A stretch of DNA of 64,000 nucleotides, taken from the NCBI RefSeq assembly GCF_003313325.1, contig NZ_QMHQ01000002.1:992001-1056000 (forward strand). Direction: 5' to 3'. This stretch comes from Pedobacter namyangjuensis. Its GTDB lineage: Bacteria > Bacteroidota > Bacteroidia > Sphingobacteriales > Sphingobacteriaceae. Positions 27,752-35,591 of this stretch are shown here, one piece after another; the first letter of the stretch is position 1, and each line of letters starts with the position of its first letter. The notes beneath the pieces are model-generated. The model saw only the letters and a program-made list of their open reading frames with translations. It was not told the origin of the DNA and made no database searches. Position numbers and translations under genes: made by a program.

Positions 27752-28843
27752 TTAGTTGTAAACTTTAATCATGAAAACATAATCTTGAATTTTGGCAACC
27801 TGTTTATCACGTTTTAAGCCTTTTAAACTACTTTTCTTACCAAAAGCAACTCTTCTGTTTAAAGAATCCTGCGGAATAGCATTTAAAGCCTCCATTATAT
27901 ATTTAGATTTTACTGCGAAAGCAGCACCATCAACTTTATCTTGTTTACCATTAATAACACCAACAATATTACCATTATTGTCAATTAGCGGACCACCACT
28001 ATTACCCGGATTTACCGGAATTGCAACTTGGTAAGCTAATGTATCGCCGTTGATGCCCGTTTTAGAACTTACATAACCATCGCCTAAAACTACATCATCT
28101 TTCGGGTAGCCCAAGGTATAAACTGCTTCGCCAATGCCAGCGGTAGTCATTTTGATGCTGTAAGGCAAACTACCTAAATTTTCGAAAGATAAATCGCTAA
28201 TTTTTAAAACCGCAATATCATTAACCGGATCGGTATACGCCGCTTTAACTTTAAAAGAAGCACCTTTATTATTTTGAACGTACAGAGAATCTGCTCCTTT
28301 TATAACATGGTAATTAGTTAATATATAACCATTGCTAGATATTGCAAAACCACTGCCGCCAAATTTAGCTGGTGTTGCCGAACTTTTAGGAGTGTTATTA
28401 CTTTTTATGTTTCTAATCAAATCATTTTGTGAGCGACTGATCTTATTAACCTCTCTACTTAAAGCCTCAAAAGAACCATCTTTTTTAGTTTGGCTTTGTA
28501 TAGAATATAACATAACCATGGCTAATACTAAAAACGAAGCCGCAACAGCAATTGCAGACTTGTTATTACGCCACATTCTAACAATTTTAGATGGGTGTGG
28601 TTTCAAATCATCGCTAAGCGAATCAACATCAATAGTTTTATGAACAGCATCCATTTGCTCTTTTAAAAGCAAAATATCAGCATACTGTTGCATAGACTCT
28701 AAGAAAACCTTGTGCGCCACAACCCTGTGATCAACAATTGGATCGTTAGCACGTAACCGCTCAAAAGCTTGTTGCTCATCAGCTGTTAGCTTACCTTTTA
28801 AGTAATCTTCAATAATCGCCTCTAATTCTATCTCGTTCCTCAT
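27752..28843 (-). CDS. Membrane protein fusing an anti-sigma-like segment to a trypsin-like protease
   Basis: In this 363-residue protein residues 1-90 are cytoplasmic and helical, with IEDYLKGKLTADEQQAFERL, a pattern found in anti-sigma factors of Bacteroidota. A single membrane helix spans about 97-115. Residues 160-325 form a periplasmic trypsin-like (S1C, DegS/HtrA-type) domain with the full triad: His179 in TNYHVI, Asp209 in VNDIAVL and Ser282 in NPGNSGGP. No PDZ domain follows, unlike DegS or HtrA. The gene starts 1 bp after the stop of the sigma-factor gene. I infer that it controls that sigma factor, possibly with regulated proteolysis built in; this is not proven. Confidence 0.85.
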   Translation of the reverse strand: MRNEIELEAIIEDYLKGKLTADEQQAFERLRANDPIVDHRVVAHKVFLESMQQYADILLLKEQMDAVHKTIDVDSLSDDLKPHPSKIVRMWRNNKSAIAVAASFLVLAMVMLYSIQSQTKKDGSFEALSREVNKISRSQNDLIRNIKSNNTPKSSATPAKFGGSGFAISSNGYILTNYHVIKGADSLYVQNNKGASFKVKAAYTDPVNDIAVLKISDLSFENLGSLPYSIKMTTAGIGEAVYTLGYPKDDVVLGDGYVSSKTGINGDTLAYQVAIPVNPGNSGGPLIDNNGNIVGVINGKQDKVDGAAFAVKSKYIMEALNAIPQDSLNRRVAFGKKSSLKGLKRDKQVAKIQDYVFMIKVYN

Positions 28844-28844
28844 T

Positions 28845-29411
28845 TTATGATTGAAAAAATATCTTTTTTAACCTTTGCAAACACTTGTACTTTTGGGTTT
28901 TTGCATTATCAGTATTGGTATAGCCAAACTTTTCGCAAATATCCTGCATAGACAAACTATGAATATAAAAATCCTCAATAATTGTCTTGCAAGGTTCACC
29001 CAAACCTTCTAACGCCACTTTCATCTTATCAAACTGCATGTCTTTTTGCTCATGCTGTTCAACATCATCGTCAACTACTAATACATCCTCAAAATCTGTA
29101 ATGTTATTAGTTTTTTTGCTGTGTTGCGTAAGCTTCTTTAACCAAATACGTCTGCTAACAGCATATATATAGGTTTTTAACTTACTATTTAATTCAAAGC
29201 TTCCGCTTTTAATTTTGTTGTATAAAACAATAATTGCTTCCTGATAAACATCTTTTGCATCGTCATCATCGCCATTATTATTCAGAATAAACTGCAACAC
29301 CATCGGAAAATAGGCAACATACAGCTTATTAAGTGCTTCTTCAGAGTTATTAAGTATACCTAATACTACCTCTCTATCTGTTGGAACTGAACTGCTTAAC
29401 TTAATACTCAC
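28845..29411 (-). CDS. RNA polymerase ECF-type sigma factor
   Basis: This sigma-70 family factor of about 188 residues has two regions. Region 2 contains DVYQEAIIVLYNKIKSG and the TYIYAVSRRIW segment; region 4 has FYIHSLSMQDICEKFGYTN, a helix-turn-helix. It directs RNA polymerase to a specific promoter set. The start is uncertain: a GTG at 29411 immediately follows an in-frame TTG at 29414, and no ATG lies close by. Its stop is 1 bp from the start of the anti-sigma/protease fusion gene. The long gene-free region upstream must contain its promoter. Confidence 0.9.
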   Translation of the reverse strand: MSIKLSSSVPTDREVVLGILNNSEEALNKLYVAYFPMVLQFILNNNGDDDDAKDVYQEAIIVLYNKIKSGSFELNSKLKTYIYAVSRRIWLKKLTQHSKKTNNITDFEDVLVVDDDVEQHEQKDMQFDKMKVALEGLGEPCKTIIEDFYIHSLSMQDICEKFGYTNTDNAKTQKYKCLQRLKKIFFQS

Positions 29412-29519
29412 CAATTAATACATTTAAACGTGAATGGTAACCCAATGATATGTAAAAAAAATACTTTTATTCCTACAAATATAATTTATAGTAAAGCAAT
29501 ACAAGCAAAAGTATTAAAG

Positions 29520-29589
29520 CAAGCCCCGCTATGCGCTTTATTACGCTTGCCTAAAGGCTTCGCTACATGCCGACTCCTATCGGAGTTTA
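29520..29589 (-). repeat. Dispersed intergenic element, divergent copy
   Basis: Read on the minus strand it runs 'ccgataggagtcggcatg', 'tagcgaagc', 'gcgtaataaagcgcatagcgggg'. The layout (bulk imperfect palindrome, 'catg.agcg.agc', 'gtaataaa') matches the copy at 33787-33845. Confidence 0.55.
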
Positions 29590-29996
29590 GTTTACCCAGG
29601 CCAACGCAAAAAACTTCTTTGTTAATACGCAAATAAAAAAATGGTAACCTACTTAACAGAAATATTTTCTACATCAGATAGAAGACTTACAAAGTTTAAT
29701 TTTCTACCCTTTCTAAACGTTGCAAGGTTTTCAATAATTGCACACAAGACTTATCAAGTTTCCTTTTTACATATTAACAAAATATTAGAGCGTAGTAGAA
29801 AAATTAAAAGTCAAAACAATTCAAAACGCTAATAAAATTCGTCGAAAAAACTTACTTTTAAAACAATTTAAAGCAGGTAACCATTTTATTTAAAAAATAT
29901 TTTCAAATAAAAACTGCCTCATTTGGCATTTAAACGCAGGAAACCCAAAATTTTTAAATTAATTTCACTTTTTTTCTAATTAGCGGGTTACCTTTT

Positions 29997-30004
29997 TAAC
30001 TTTG
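29997..30004 (+). promoter_or_regulatory. -7 box of the small lipoprotein gene
   Basis: TAACTTTG fits the Bacteroidota TAnnTTTG consensus, 46 bp upstream of the ATG at 30051. No clear -33 element is seen. Confidence 0.6.
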
Positions 30005-30050
30005 CGGTATTAAATTGAAAATTAATTAATTATTTAAACAGAAAATCAAA

Positions 30051-30248
30051 ATGAAAAATTTCTTCAAATTAGGCTTTGTAGCTTTAGCATTATCTTTATC
30101 AGTTGTAGCTTGTAACTCAGAAACTAAAGGTACTTCAACTGACACTACTGGTACTGATACTACTGTAACTGTAGATACTACTGTTAAAGCTGATACTAAC
30201 GTTGTTGATACAGTTGTTAAAACTGATACTACTGTAGTAAAACACTAG
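30051..30248 (+). CDS. Small Thr/Asp-rich lipoprotein
   Basis: This 65-residue lipoprotein has a signal peptide with lipobox VVAC (Cys21). The 44-residue mature part is almost entirely Thr, Asp and Val in 'DTT' and 'DTVV' units and ends in KH. Such a tail is likely disordered or a thin beta structure on the envelope. It stands alone between a -7 box and a perfect 13-bp terminator stem, the layout of a strongly expressed single gene. I recognise no function. At the DNA level the repeat uses 'actgatact'-like units, suggesting expansion by slippage. Confidence 0.8.
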   Translation: MKNFFKLGFVALALSLSVVACNSETKGTSTDTTGTDTTVTVDTTVKADTNVVDTVVKTDTTVVKH

Positions 30249-30263
30249 TCATTAATTGAAAAT

Positions 30264-30298
30264 AAAAAAAGTCTCGTCCATTGGTCGAGACTTTTTTT
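30264..30298 (+). terminator. Terminator after the small lipoprotein gene
   Basis: A perfect 13-bp stem, AAAAAAAGTCTCG with CGAGACTTTTTTT, around a 9-nt loop, 15 bp after the stop. Confidence 0.9.
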
Positions 30299-30350
30299 AT
30301 GCATAAGGTTTTTATCGGGCCTGCTTTAGCAGAAAATACCTTTATAATGT

Positions 30351-30358
30351 TAACTTTG
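30351..30358 (+). promoter_or_regulatory. -7 box of purB
   Basis: TAACTTTG, identical to the box of the preceding lipoprotein gene, lies 26 bp upstream of the purB ATG. Confidence 0.6.
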
Positions 30359-30384
30359 CGGCTGTATCAATTTATTCCAATAAA

Positions 30385-31731
30385 ATGAATTTATCCCCGC
30401 TCCAAGCCATATCTCCGGTAGATGGACGTTACAGAAAAACAACTGCGCAATTAGCTAACTACTTTTCTGAAGCAGCATTAATTAAATACAGAATTTTTGT
30501 AGAAATAGAATATTTCATTGCACTTTGCGAAGCAAAAATTCCAGGTTTAGAAAATTTCGATAGCAGTTTGTATCCGCAATTAAAAGCTATCTACCAAAAC
30601 TTTACAGATCAAGATGCCGAGCAGGTGAAGGCTACCGAAGCAATTACCAACCACGATGTTAAGGCGGTAGAATATTTTATCAAAACCAAATTCGACGAGC
30701 TAAATCTTCAGCCATTTAAAGAGTTTATCCATTTTGGGCTAACTTCTCAAGATATTAACAACACTGCCATTCCTTATACTTTTAAATTAGGGTTGGAAGA
30801 AGTTTATTATCCTGCAGTAAATGAACTGATAGAAAAAATAAATGCCTTAGCTAACGATTGGAAAGACGTGTCTTTGCTAGCGCACACTCACGGTCAGCCT
30901 GCTTCGCCAACTAAACTTGGCAAAGAGTTTTTAGTTTTTGCAGAACGTTTAAGCGTACAATTAGAAAGCTTAAAGAATTTACCCAACAGTGCTAAATTCG
31001 GCGGTGCAACGGGTAATTTTAACGCACACCACATTGCTTATCCTCAAGTAAATTGGGTAAACTTTTCTAACCAATTTGTAGATCAAACATTAGGTTTAAA
31101 AAGAGCACAATATACCACACAAATAGAACATTACGATCAGTTTGCGGCACAATGTGATGCGCTAAAACGCATCAATAACATTTTGATGGATTTGGATAAA
31201 GATATTTGGGCTTACATATCAAAAAACTACTTCAAGCAAAAAATTAAGGAAGGCGAAGTTGGCTCTTCGGCTATGCCACATAAAGTTAATCCGATTGATT
31301 TTGAAAATGCAGAAGGTAACGCCGGAATTGCTAACGCTTTATTCGAGCACTTTGCAGCAAAATTGCCGATCTCTCGTTTGCAAAGAGATTTAACCGACAG
31401 CACTGTACTAAGAAACATTGGAGTGCCAATGGCACATACCATAATAGCTATTTCTTCTACATTAAAAGGATTAAACAAGATATTACTTAACGAAGAAGCT
31501 ATAAATGCAGATCTGGAAAATAATTGGGCCGTTGTTGCCGAAGCAATCCAAACTGTATTAAGACGCGAAGCCTATCCTAACCCTTATGAGGCTTTAAAAG
31601 CTTTAACACGCACTAATCAAAAAATCACAGCGCAAACAATGGCTGTTTTTATTGACGAATTAGATGTAAACGATGCCGTTAAAGCCGAATTGAAAGTTAT
31701 TACACCATTTAATTATACAGGTATTTTTTAA
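30385..31731 (+). CDS. purB: Adenylosuccinate lyase
   Basis: PurB cleaves SAICAR and adenylosuccinate, two steps of purine synthesis, in the cytoplasm. The opening LQAISPVDGRYR is typical. The fumarase/aspartase superfamily signature GSSAMPHKVNPIDFENAEGN spans about residues 293-312, and the active-site HTHGQPASPTKLGKE block is intact. Its 448 residues match the longer, E. coli-like group. It is preceded by its own -7 box and followed by Nfu after 134 bp, where the Nfu gene has its own promoter. Confidence 0.97.
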   Translation: MNLSPLQAISPVDGRYRKTTAQLANYFSEAALIKYRIFVEIEYFIALCEAKIPGLENFDSSLYPQLKAIYQNFTDQDAEQVKATEAITNHDVKAVEYFIKTKFDELNLQPFKEFIHFGLTSQDINNTAIPYTFKLGLEEVYYPAVNELIEKINALANDWKDVSLLAHTHGQPASPTKLGKEFLVFAERLSVQLESLKNLPNSAKFGGATGNFNAHHIAYPQVNWVNFSNQFVDQTLGLKRAQYTTQIEHYDQFAAQCDALKRINNILMDLDKDIWAYISKNYFKQKIKEGEVGSSAMPHKVNPIDFENAEGNAGIANALFEHFAAKLPISRLQRDLTDSTVLRNIGVPMAHTIIAISSTLKGLNKILLNEEAINADLENNWAVVAEAIQTVLRREAYPNPYEALKALTRTNQKITAQTMAVFIDELDVNDAVKAELKVITPFNYTGIF

Positions 31732-31838
31732 TTCCACAGAATAAGTCTCGACTTAGCTTTCTGCTTTTAGCTTCAAGCTTCTACGAACAAATGACCTAAA
31801 ATAGACAACCGTAACAATCTTTTGGTAATTGATTTATT

Positions 31839-31846
31839 TATTTTTG
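31839..31846 (+). promoter_or_regulatory. -7 box of the Nfu gene
   Basis: TATTTTTG fits TAnnTTTG and lies 19 bp upstream of the ATG at 31866. A TTTG at 31821 could be the upstream element but its spacing is short. Confidence 0.5.
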
Positions 31847-31865
31847 TAGCATAAAATTAAAGGAC

Positions 31866-32417
31866 ATGACAATTAACGTATATACAGAGCAAACCCCGAA
31901 TCCAGCTACTATGAAGTTTATGGTAAATAAACTTTTAATAAACGGAAGTGAAGATTTTGCAACCAAAGAGAGTGCAGAAGCCTCGCCTTTTGCGAAAGAA
32001 TTGTTCAAATTCAATTTCGTAAATGGTGTCTTTTTTGCAAGTAACTTTGTAACCGTTACCAAAACAGACGATGCAGAGTGGGCAGATATAGAAGCTATTT
32101 TAAAAGAATTTGTTAAAGGTGCAGTAGAATCTGAGTTAAAAATTAAAGACCTTGCTAGCGATGAGGCACCGAACTTCGAAGGTTCAGAACTTGAAATCAA
32201 AATCCAACAAATTTTGCACGATTACGTTCGCCCTGCGGTAGAACAGGATGGTGGCGCAATTAGCTACAAATCTTTTGATGAAGGTGTTGTAACAGTTGAA
32301 TTAAGAGGCAGTTGCAGTGGTTGTCCTTCAAGTACAATTACCTTAAAATCAGGCATTCAGAATTTACTGCAACGCATGGTTCCAGAAGTTAAAGAAGTTG
32401 TTTCTGAGGCATTGTAA
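31866..32417 (+). CDS. Nfu-type iron-sulfur cluster scaffold/carrier
   Basis: This 183-residue protein has the two-domain Nfu layout: an Nfu N-terminal domain starting NVYTEQTPNPATMKF, and a C-terminal NifU domain with the cluster-binding CxxC (Cys150 and Cys153 in GSCSGCPSST). It carries 4Fe-4S clusters to client enzymes. It complements the IscA-like carrier at the start of the window, although the two genes are 31 kb apart. Promoter and terminator suggest a single-gene unit. Confidence 0.94.
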   Translation: MTINVYTEQTPNPATMKFMVNKLLINGSEDFATKESAEASPFAKELFKFNFVNGVFFASNFVTVTKTDDAEWADIEAILKEFVKGAVESELKIKDLASDEAPNFEGSELEIKIQQILHDYVRPAVEQDGGAISYKSFDEGVVTVELRGSCSGCPSSTITLKSGIQNLLQRMVPEVKEVVSEAL

Positions 32418-32434
32418 ACTTCAGAAAACTCAAT

Positions 32435-32470
32435 AAAAAAAGCTTGATCCAAACAGATCAAGCTTTTTTT
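32435..32470 (+). terminator. Terminator after the Nfu gene
   Basis: A perfect 15-bp stem, with AGCTTGATC and GATCAAGCT at its core, ends in a T run; loop of 6 nt. Confidence 0.9.
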
Positions 32471-32637
32471 ATGCCCAACAAGTTCATTATTCGGCTTCAA
32501 TCTTGGGTACATAGAAAGTCTACAACTGCAAATCAATCAAACTAATTCAAAATATTTTCTCACAACCGATCGATCCGAACAATCTTAATTCAATTCGTAT
32601 ATTAATTTTAACGCGGACTTAACTTATGGCGGTTGTC

Positions 32638-32658
32638 ACCCTGAATTTATTTCAGGGT
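32638..32658. repeat. Palindromic 'gtcaccctgaa' element
   Basis: ACCCTGAA and TTCAGGGT are a perfect 8-bp inverted repeat around TTTAT, preceded by 'gtc' and followed by 'ctatca'. I recall near-identical elements as abundant in intergenic DNA of Bacteroidota. Confidence 0.6.
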
Positions 32659-32760
32659 CTATCATACAAATTAAACTTAAATAGATTTAATAGCTTTTGG
32701 GAAACGGCCCAAATATTTGCTAAGGATTAAACTGAAGCAACTATTCCTAAATCTTAATGC

Positions 32761-32792
32761 AAAAAAAAGTCCCGATAAATCGAGACTTTTTT
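32761..32792 (-). terminator. Terminator of the L21-L27 operon
   Basis: AAAAAGTC-C-CGA pairs with TCG-A-GACTTTTT with one mismatch. On the minus strand it is followed by a T run, 22 bp after the rpmA stop. Confidence 0.75.
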
Positions 32793-32814
32793 AAATGTAA
32801 ATTAAATTACAATA

Positions 32815-33219
32815 TTATTCTGCTACTGCTGCATCATCAGCCTTTGCTGCTTTTTTTGCAGGCGCTTTTGCTGCTTTAGGTGCTGCTTCTTTTTTAGCTA
32901 CAGTTTCTTTTGCCACTTTAGCAGCTGGTGCTTTAGCAACTTTTACAGGTGCTGCATCTTCAACTACTGCAGGTAATACAGAAACGTAAGATTTGTTATC
33001 TTGTTTCTTTTTAAAAGTAACAATACCTGGTACTAAAGCAAATAATGTATGATCTTTACCAATACCTACACCTTTATCAGGGTGGTGTTTAGTACCACGT
33101 TGACGAACGATGATGTTACCAGCGATAGCTTCTTGACCACCAAAGATCTTAATACCTAAACGCTTACTATGCGATTCACGTCCGTTCTTCGAACTACCGG
33201 CTCCTTTTTTATGTGCCAT
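32815..33219 (-). CDS. rpmA: 50S ribosomal protein L27 with Ala/Lys-rich C-terminal tail
   Basis: L27 sits next to the peptidyl transferase centre and contacts tRNA with its N-terminus. The canonical part is residues 1 to about 85: [16 protein letters not shown], then [13 protein letters not shown] and [11 protein letters not shown]. There is no Firmicutes-type cleaved N-terminal extension. The protein runs to 134 residues because of a tail of about 45 residues made largely of Ala, Lys, Pro and Val in 'KxAxKA' units. Such tails recall histone-H1-like or ribosomal-protein extensions that bind nucleic acid. It follows rplU, the usual order. Confidence 0.96.
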   Translation of the reverse strand: MAHKKGAGSSKNGRESHSKRLGIKIFGGQEAIAGNIIVRQRGTKHHPDKGVGIGKDHTLFALVPGIVTFKKKQDNKSYVSVLPAVVEDAAPVKVAKAPAAKVAKETVAKKEAAPKAAKAPAKKAAKADDAAVAE

Positions 33220-33279
33220 TTTCTTATAATTTGTACAATTAGCTAATCAGCTAATTAGTGAATTTACTAATTAATTAAA

Positions 33280-33591
33280 CTACAGAGTGATACTCTCAAT
33301 CTGGATTTTGGTGAAATACTGGCGGTGACCATTTTTCTTTTTGTAACCTTTTCTACGTTTTTTCTTGAAAACGATTACTTTATCACCTTTTAAATGAGAC
33401 ACGATTTTAGCTGTAACCGATGCACCTTTTACCGCAGGAACTCCTACTGTAATTTTACCACCATTATCAACCAACAATACATTGTCAAATTCAATACTAG
33501 CGCCTTCATCTCCTTGCAAACGGTGTACAAAAAGGTGCTGGTCTTTTGCAACTTTAAATTGCTGCCCTGCTATATTTACTATTGCGTACAT
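33280..33591 (-). CDS. rplU: 50S ribosomal protein L21
   Basis: L21 binds 23S rRNA in the large subunit. The opening [17 protein letters not shown] and the basic [16 protein letters not shown] segment near residues 76-92 are diagnostic, and 103 residues is the standard length. rpmA lies 60 bp downstream on the same strand, the conserved rplU-rpmA pair. Confidence 0.97.
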   Translation of the reverse strand: MYAIVNIAGQQFKVAKDQHLFVHRLQGDEGASIEFDNVLLVDNGGKITVGVPAVKGASVTAKIVSHLKGDKVIVFKKKRRKGYKKKNGHRQYFTKIQIESITL

Positions 33592-33972
33592 TGTTAAATA
33601 ATTATTTATTAGAATTGTTTATTTTTTTATCGAGGTGCAAATATAGAACAAATACTATTCAAACACAATAGCCATTTGAAAATATTTTACAGTTTGTATG
33701 AATAGATAACAGCTAATGGCATGTAAAAATAACATAAAAAGTTTTCAAAAAAGATTTGAAGAGCAGATTTGTGTTCCATCGGCCAATGCTCTCCCGCTTT
33801 CCGTTTTATTACGCTACGCTTCATGCCCACTGCAATCGGGTCTAGATCAGAAAAGCCTTCGCTACTATTTAGGGTTGCAAGATGCCGCATCAGCCCTATT
33901 TAAATAATAGCCGGCTTCCATAACCCTAAATCTTTCTGTATCTTTAAACAAACCATCAGCACAATTAAAAGC
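33592..33972. other. Gene-free stretch between rplU and the DinB-like gene
   Basis: No gene is evident. It holds an inverted copy of a dispersed intergenic element at 33787-33845, and must contain the divergent promoters of rplU and the DinB-like gene. Confidence 0.65.
33787..33845 (-). repeat. Dispersed intergenic element, divergent copy
   Basis: On the minus strand it reads 'acccgattgcagtgggcatg', 'aagcgtagc', 'gtaataaaacggaaagcggg'. It matches the layout of 29520-29589, and its 'gattgcagtg' resembles 'gatagcagtg' of the element at 3697. Confidence 0.55.
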
Positions 33973-34419
33973 ATGAACGCTACCGAATTGATATCGTTTT
34001 TTGAAAGAGACCTAAATAGGTTAATCGTAGAAATAGAAAGCTACAAAAACGAAGCTAATATTTGGCGTATAGAGAAACAAGTGTCTAACTCGGCTGGTAA
34101 TTTGGTTCTGCATTTAATCGGTAATCTAAATGCGCTCATCGGCAAAGAAATCGGTAATACAAACTATGTAAGAAATAGGGATCTAGAATTCTCTCAGAAA
34201 AACATTTCAAGAACACACCTAATAGAGGCTATAAGAGAAACAATAAAAATGGTAAATGATTCTCTGCTCACGCTAACTGAAGAAGATTTAAAAAAAGATT
34301 ATCCAATACTTAAGTTTTCAGAAATCACATCCACTTCGTATTTGCTAGTCCATTTAACTACACACCTAACCTATCACCTCGGGCAAATAAACTACCATAG
34401 GCGATTATTGGAAGATTAA
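33973..34419 (+). CDS. DinB-like (DUF1572) four-helix protein
   Basis: This 148-residue helical protein of the DinB/YfiT superfamily has metal-binding histidines that can be placed in LVLHLIGNLNALIG (helix 2) and in HLTTHLTYHLGQINYHRRLL (helix 4). Members of the superfamily include metal-dependent thiol transferases and stress-induced proteins. Here the specific function is unknown. It has no signal peptide. It stands alone. Confidence 0.83.
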   Translation: MNATELISFFERDLNRLIVEIESYKNEANIWRIEKQVSNSAGNLVLHLIGNLNALIGKEIGNTNYVRNRDLEFSQKNISRTHLIEAIRETIKMVNDSLLTLTEEDLKKDYPILKFSEITSTSYLLVHLTTHLTYHLGQINYHRRLLED

Positions 34420-34549
34420 CGCAACTAAACCACGAACTGGCGTAAGTGCAATATCAGCACATCAAGGATAAGCGTTTCGCTGAAGCCAAAAAACATATTA
34501 TAACCTTAAGGCATACGAAGTAAAATCCAAAAAAAATAATTTTTATTAT

Positions 34550-34573
34550 TACGAATATTTCGTAGATTTACGT
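34550..34573 (+). promoter_or_regulatory. Putative BlaI operator upstream of the first GLPGLI gene
   Basis: TACGA-ATATT-TCGTA-GATT-TACGT: three alternating half-sites in the same geometry as the sites at 36459 and in front of blaI (42435). It ends 22 bp before the ATG. The overlapping TAGATTTA resembles a -7 box, so binding would block the promoter. Confidence 0.7.
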
Positions 34574-34595
34574 AAACTAAATAATAAAATAAACC

Positions 34596-35447
34596 ATGAA
34601 AACTTTTTTAACCATCTGCTTTACTGTTTTAATTTCGTCTGTTTCGTCGGCTCAGGCCCCAGATCCTGTGCTTGCCAGAATTACTTATCATTTTACGCAC
34701 CAGCGAGATACCTTAAGTAGAAACAACCCTTATACAGAAACGATGATGCTGGTAACAGGCAAAAATGCTTCTGTTTTTACTAGTTTGGATAGAATTGAAC
34801 GCGATTTGGGGCTAGCGGAATCCAAAGCATCTCCAACTGCGCCGTTTAAGCCAGTAAACTTTGTAGACCTTTATTATTTCGCTTCGCCAAATAAAGCTAT
34901 TACAAGAGAACGATTTATGAATTCTTACTATTTGATTGATGAACCACAACAGCAGATTAAATGGAAAATTACAAATGACACCGCTACCATTTCAGGTATT
35001 AAGAGCCAAAAAGCTACAACCTACTTCAAAGGTAGAAATTGGATTGCTTGGTACGCACCAGAAATGCCTTTTCAAAGTGGCCCATGGAAATTAAATGGCT
35101 TGCCTGGCCTAATTATCGAAGCTTACGATGATAAAAAGGAGGTGATTTTTGCTTTGGCAGGGATAGATAACCTTAAACAAGAAAACCTAAGCCCCGAGCA
35201 AATGTTTAAAGCGAAAATCTACCAAAAAGACTTATTTTTCGGAAAAGAAATAGCCTTACAAAAGGATGCAAAAAAGGCTAGCAGAGCCGAATTTGATAAA
35301 GTGATGGAGCTTTACAGAAAAGATCCAATTGGTTTTATTTCTGCAGAAAGTGGCACACCAAGAAACAGAATTGCTATGGGTACAAGCACCACAGGTGTTA
35401 GCCACAGTGTGATTAACAACCCTATAGAACTTCCCGAAAAGAAATAA
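34596..35447 (+). CDS. GLPGLI family protein, first copy
   Basis: This secreted 283-residue protein has a signal peptide ending SSAQA (about residue 21). The family-naming motif is in PWKLNGLPGLIIEAYDD, preceded by NWIAWYAPEMPF. The GLPGLI family is restricted to Bacteroidota and of unknown function; its genes often neighbour TonB-type receptors, as here. Where the other two copies have 'CQKA' before this block, this one has SQKA, so a conserved cysteine is lost. The 40 residues around the motif are almost identical to those of the third copy. Spacing to the next gene is 144 bp. Confidence 0.9.
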   Translation: MKTFLTICFTVLISSVSSAQAPDPVLARITYHFTHQRDTLSRNNPYTETMMLVTGKNASVFTSLDRIERDLGLAESKASPTAPFKPVNFVDLYYFASPNKAITRERFMNSYYLIDEPQQQIKWKITNDTATISGIKSQKATTYFKGRNWIAWYAPEMPFQSGPWKLNGLPGLIIEAYDDKKEVIFALAGIDNLKQENLSPEQMFKAKIYQKDLFFGKEIALQKDAKKASRAEFDKVMELYRKDPIGFISAESGTPRNRIAMGTSTTGVSHSVINNPIELPEKK

Positions 35448-35591
35448 ACTTCAGAATAATTGCAATCTTAATTACCGAAGAGTACTTTTTTTATTTAATC
35501 CCAAAGTCATTTTCATTAAAAAAATAGTTTTAGAACCATACCATTCAGACAGCATAATTTTTATAATTAAATTAACACAAATTTATGTTGC

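Larger units (their letters stand above)
29412..30050. other. Gene-free region between the sigma factor and a small lipoprotein gene
   Basis: About 640 bp without a convincing gene. Short open frames at 29430-29636 and 29641-29832 lack family features. The stretch holds an inverted copy of a dispersed element (29520-29589), four occurrences of GGTAAC or its complement (about 29436, 29643, 29874 and 29986) and a promoter for the lipoprotein gene near its end. Confidence 0.6.
32418..32814. other. Gene-free stretch between Nfu and rpmA
   Basis: No gene seen. It holds the terminators of the two converging genes and one palindromic element at 32638-32658. Confidence 0.7.

Noticed and set aside
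29430-29832. Two short plus-strand frames (68 and 63 residues) upstream of the small lipoprotein gene
   Set aside because: They run through a dispersed repeat and AT-rich filler, with no motif or start signal.
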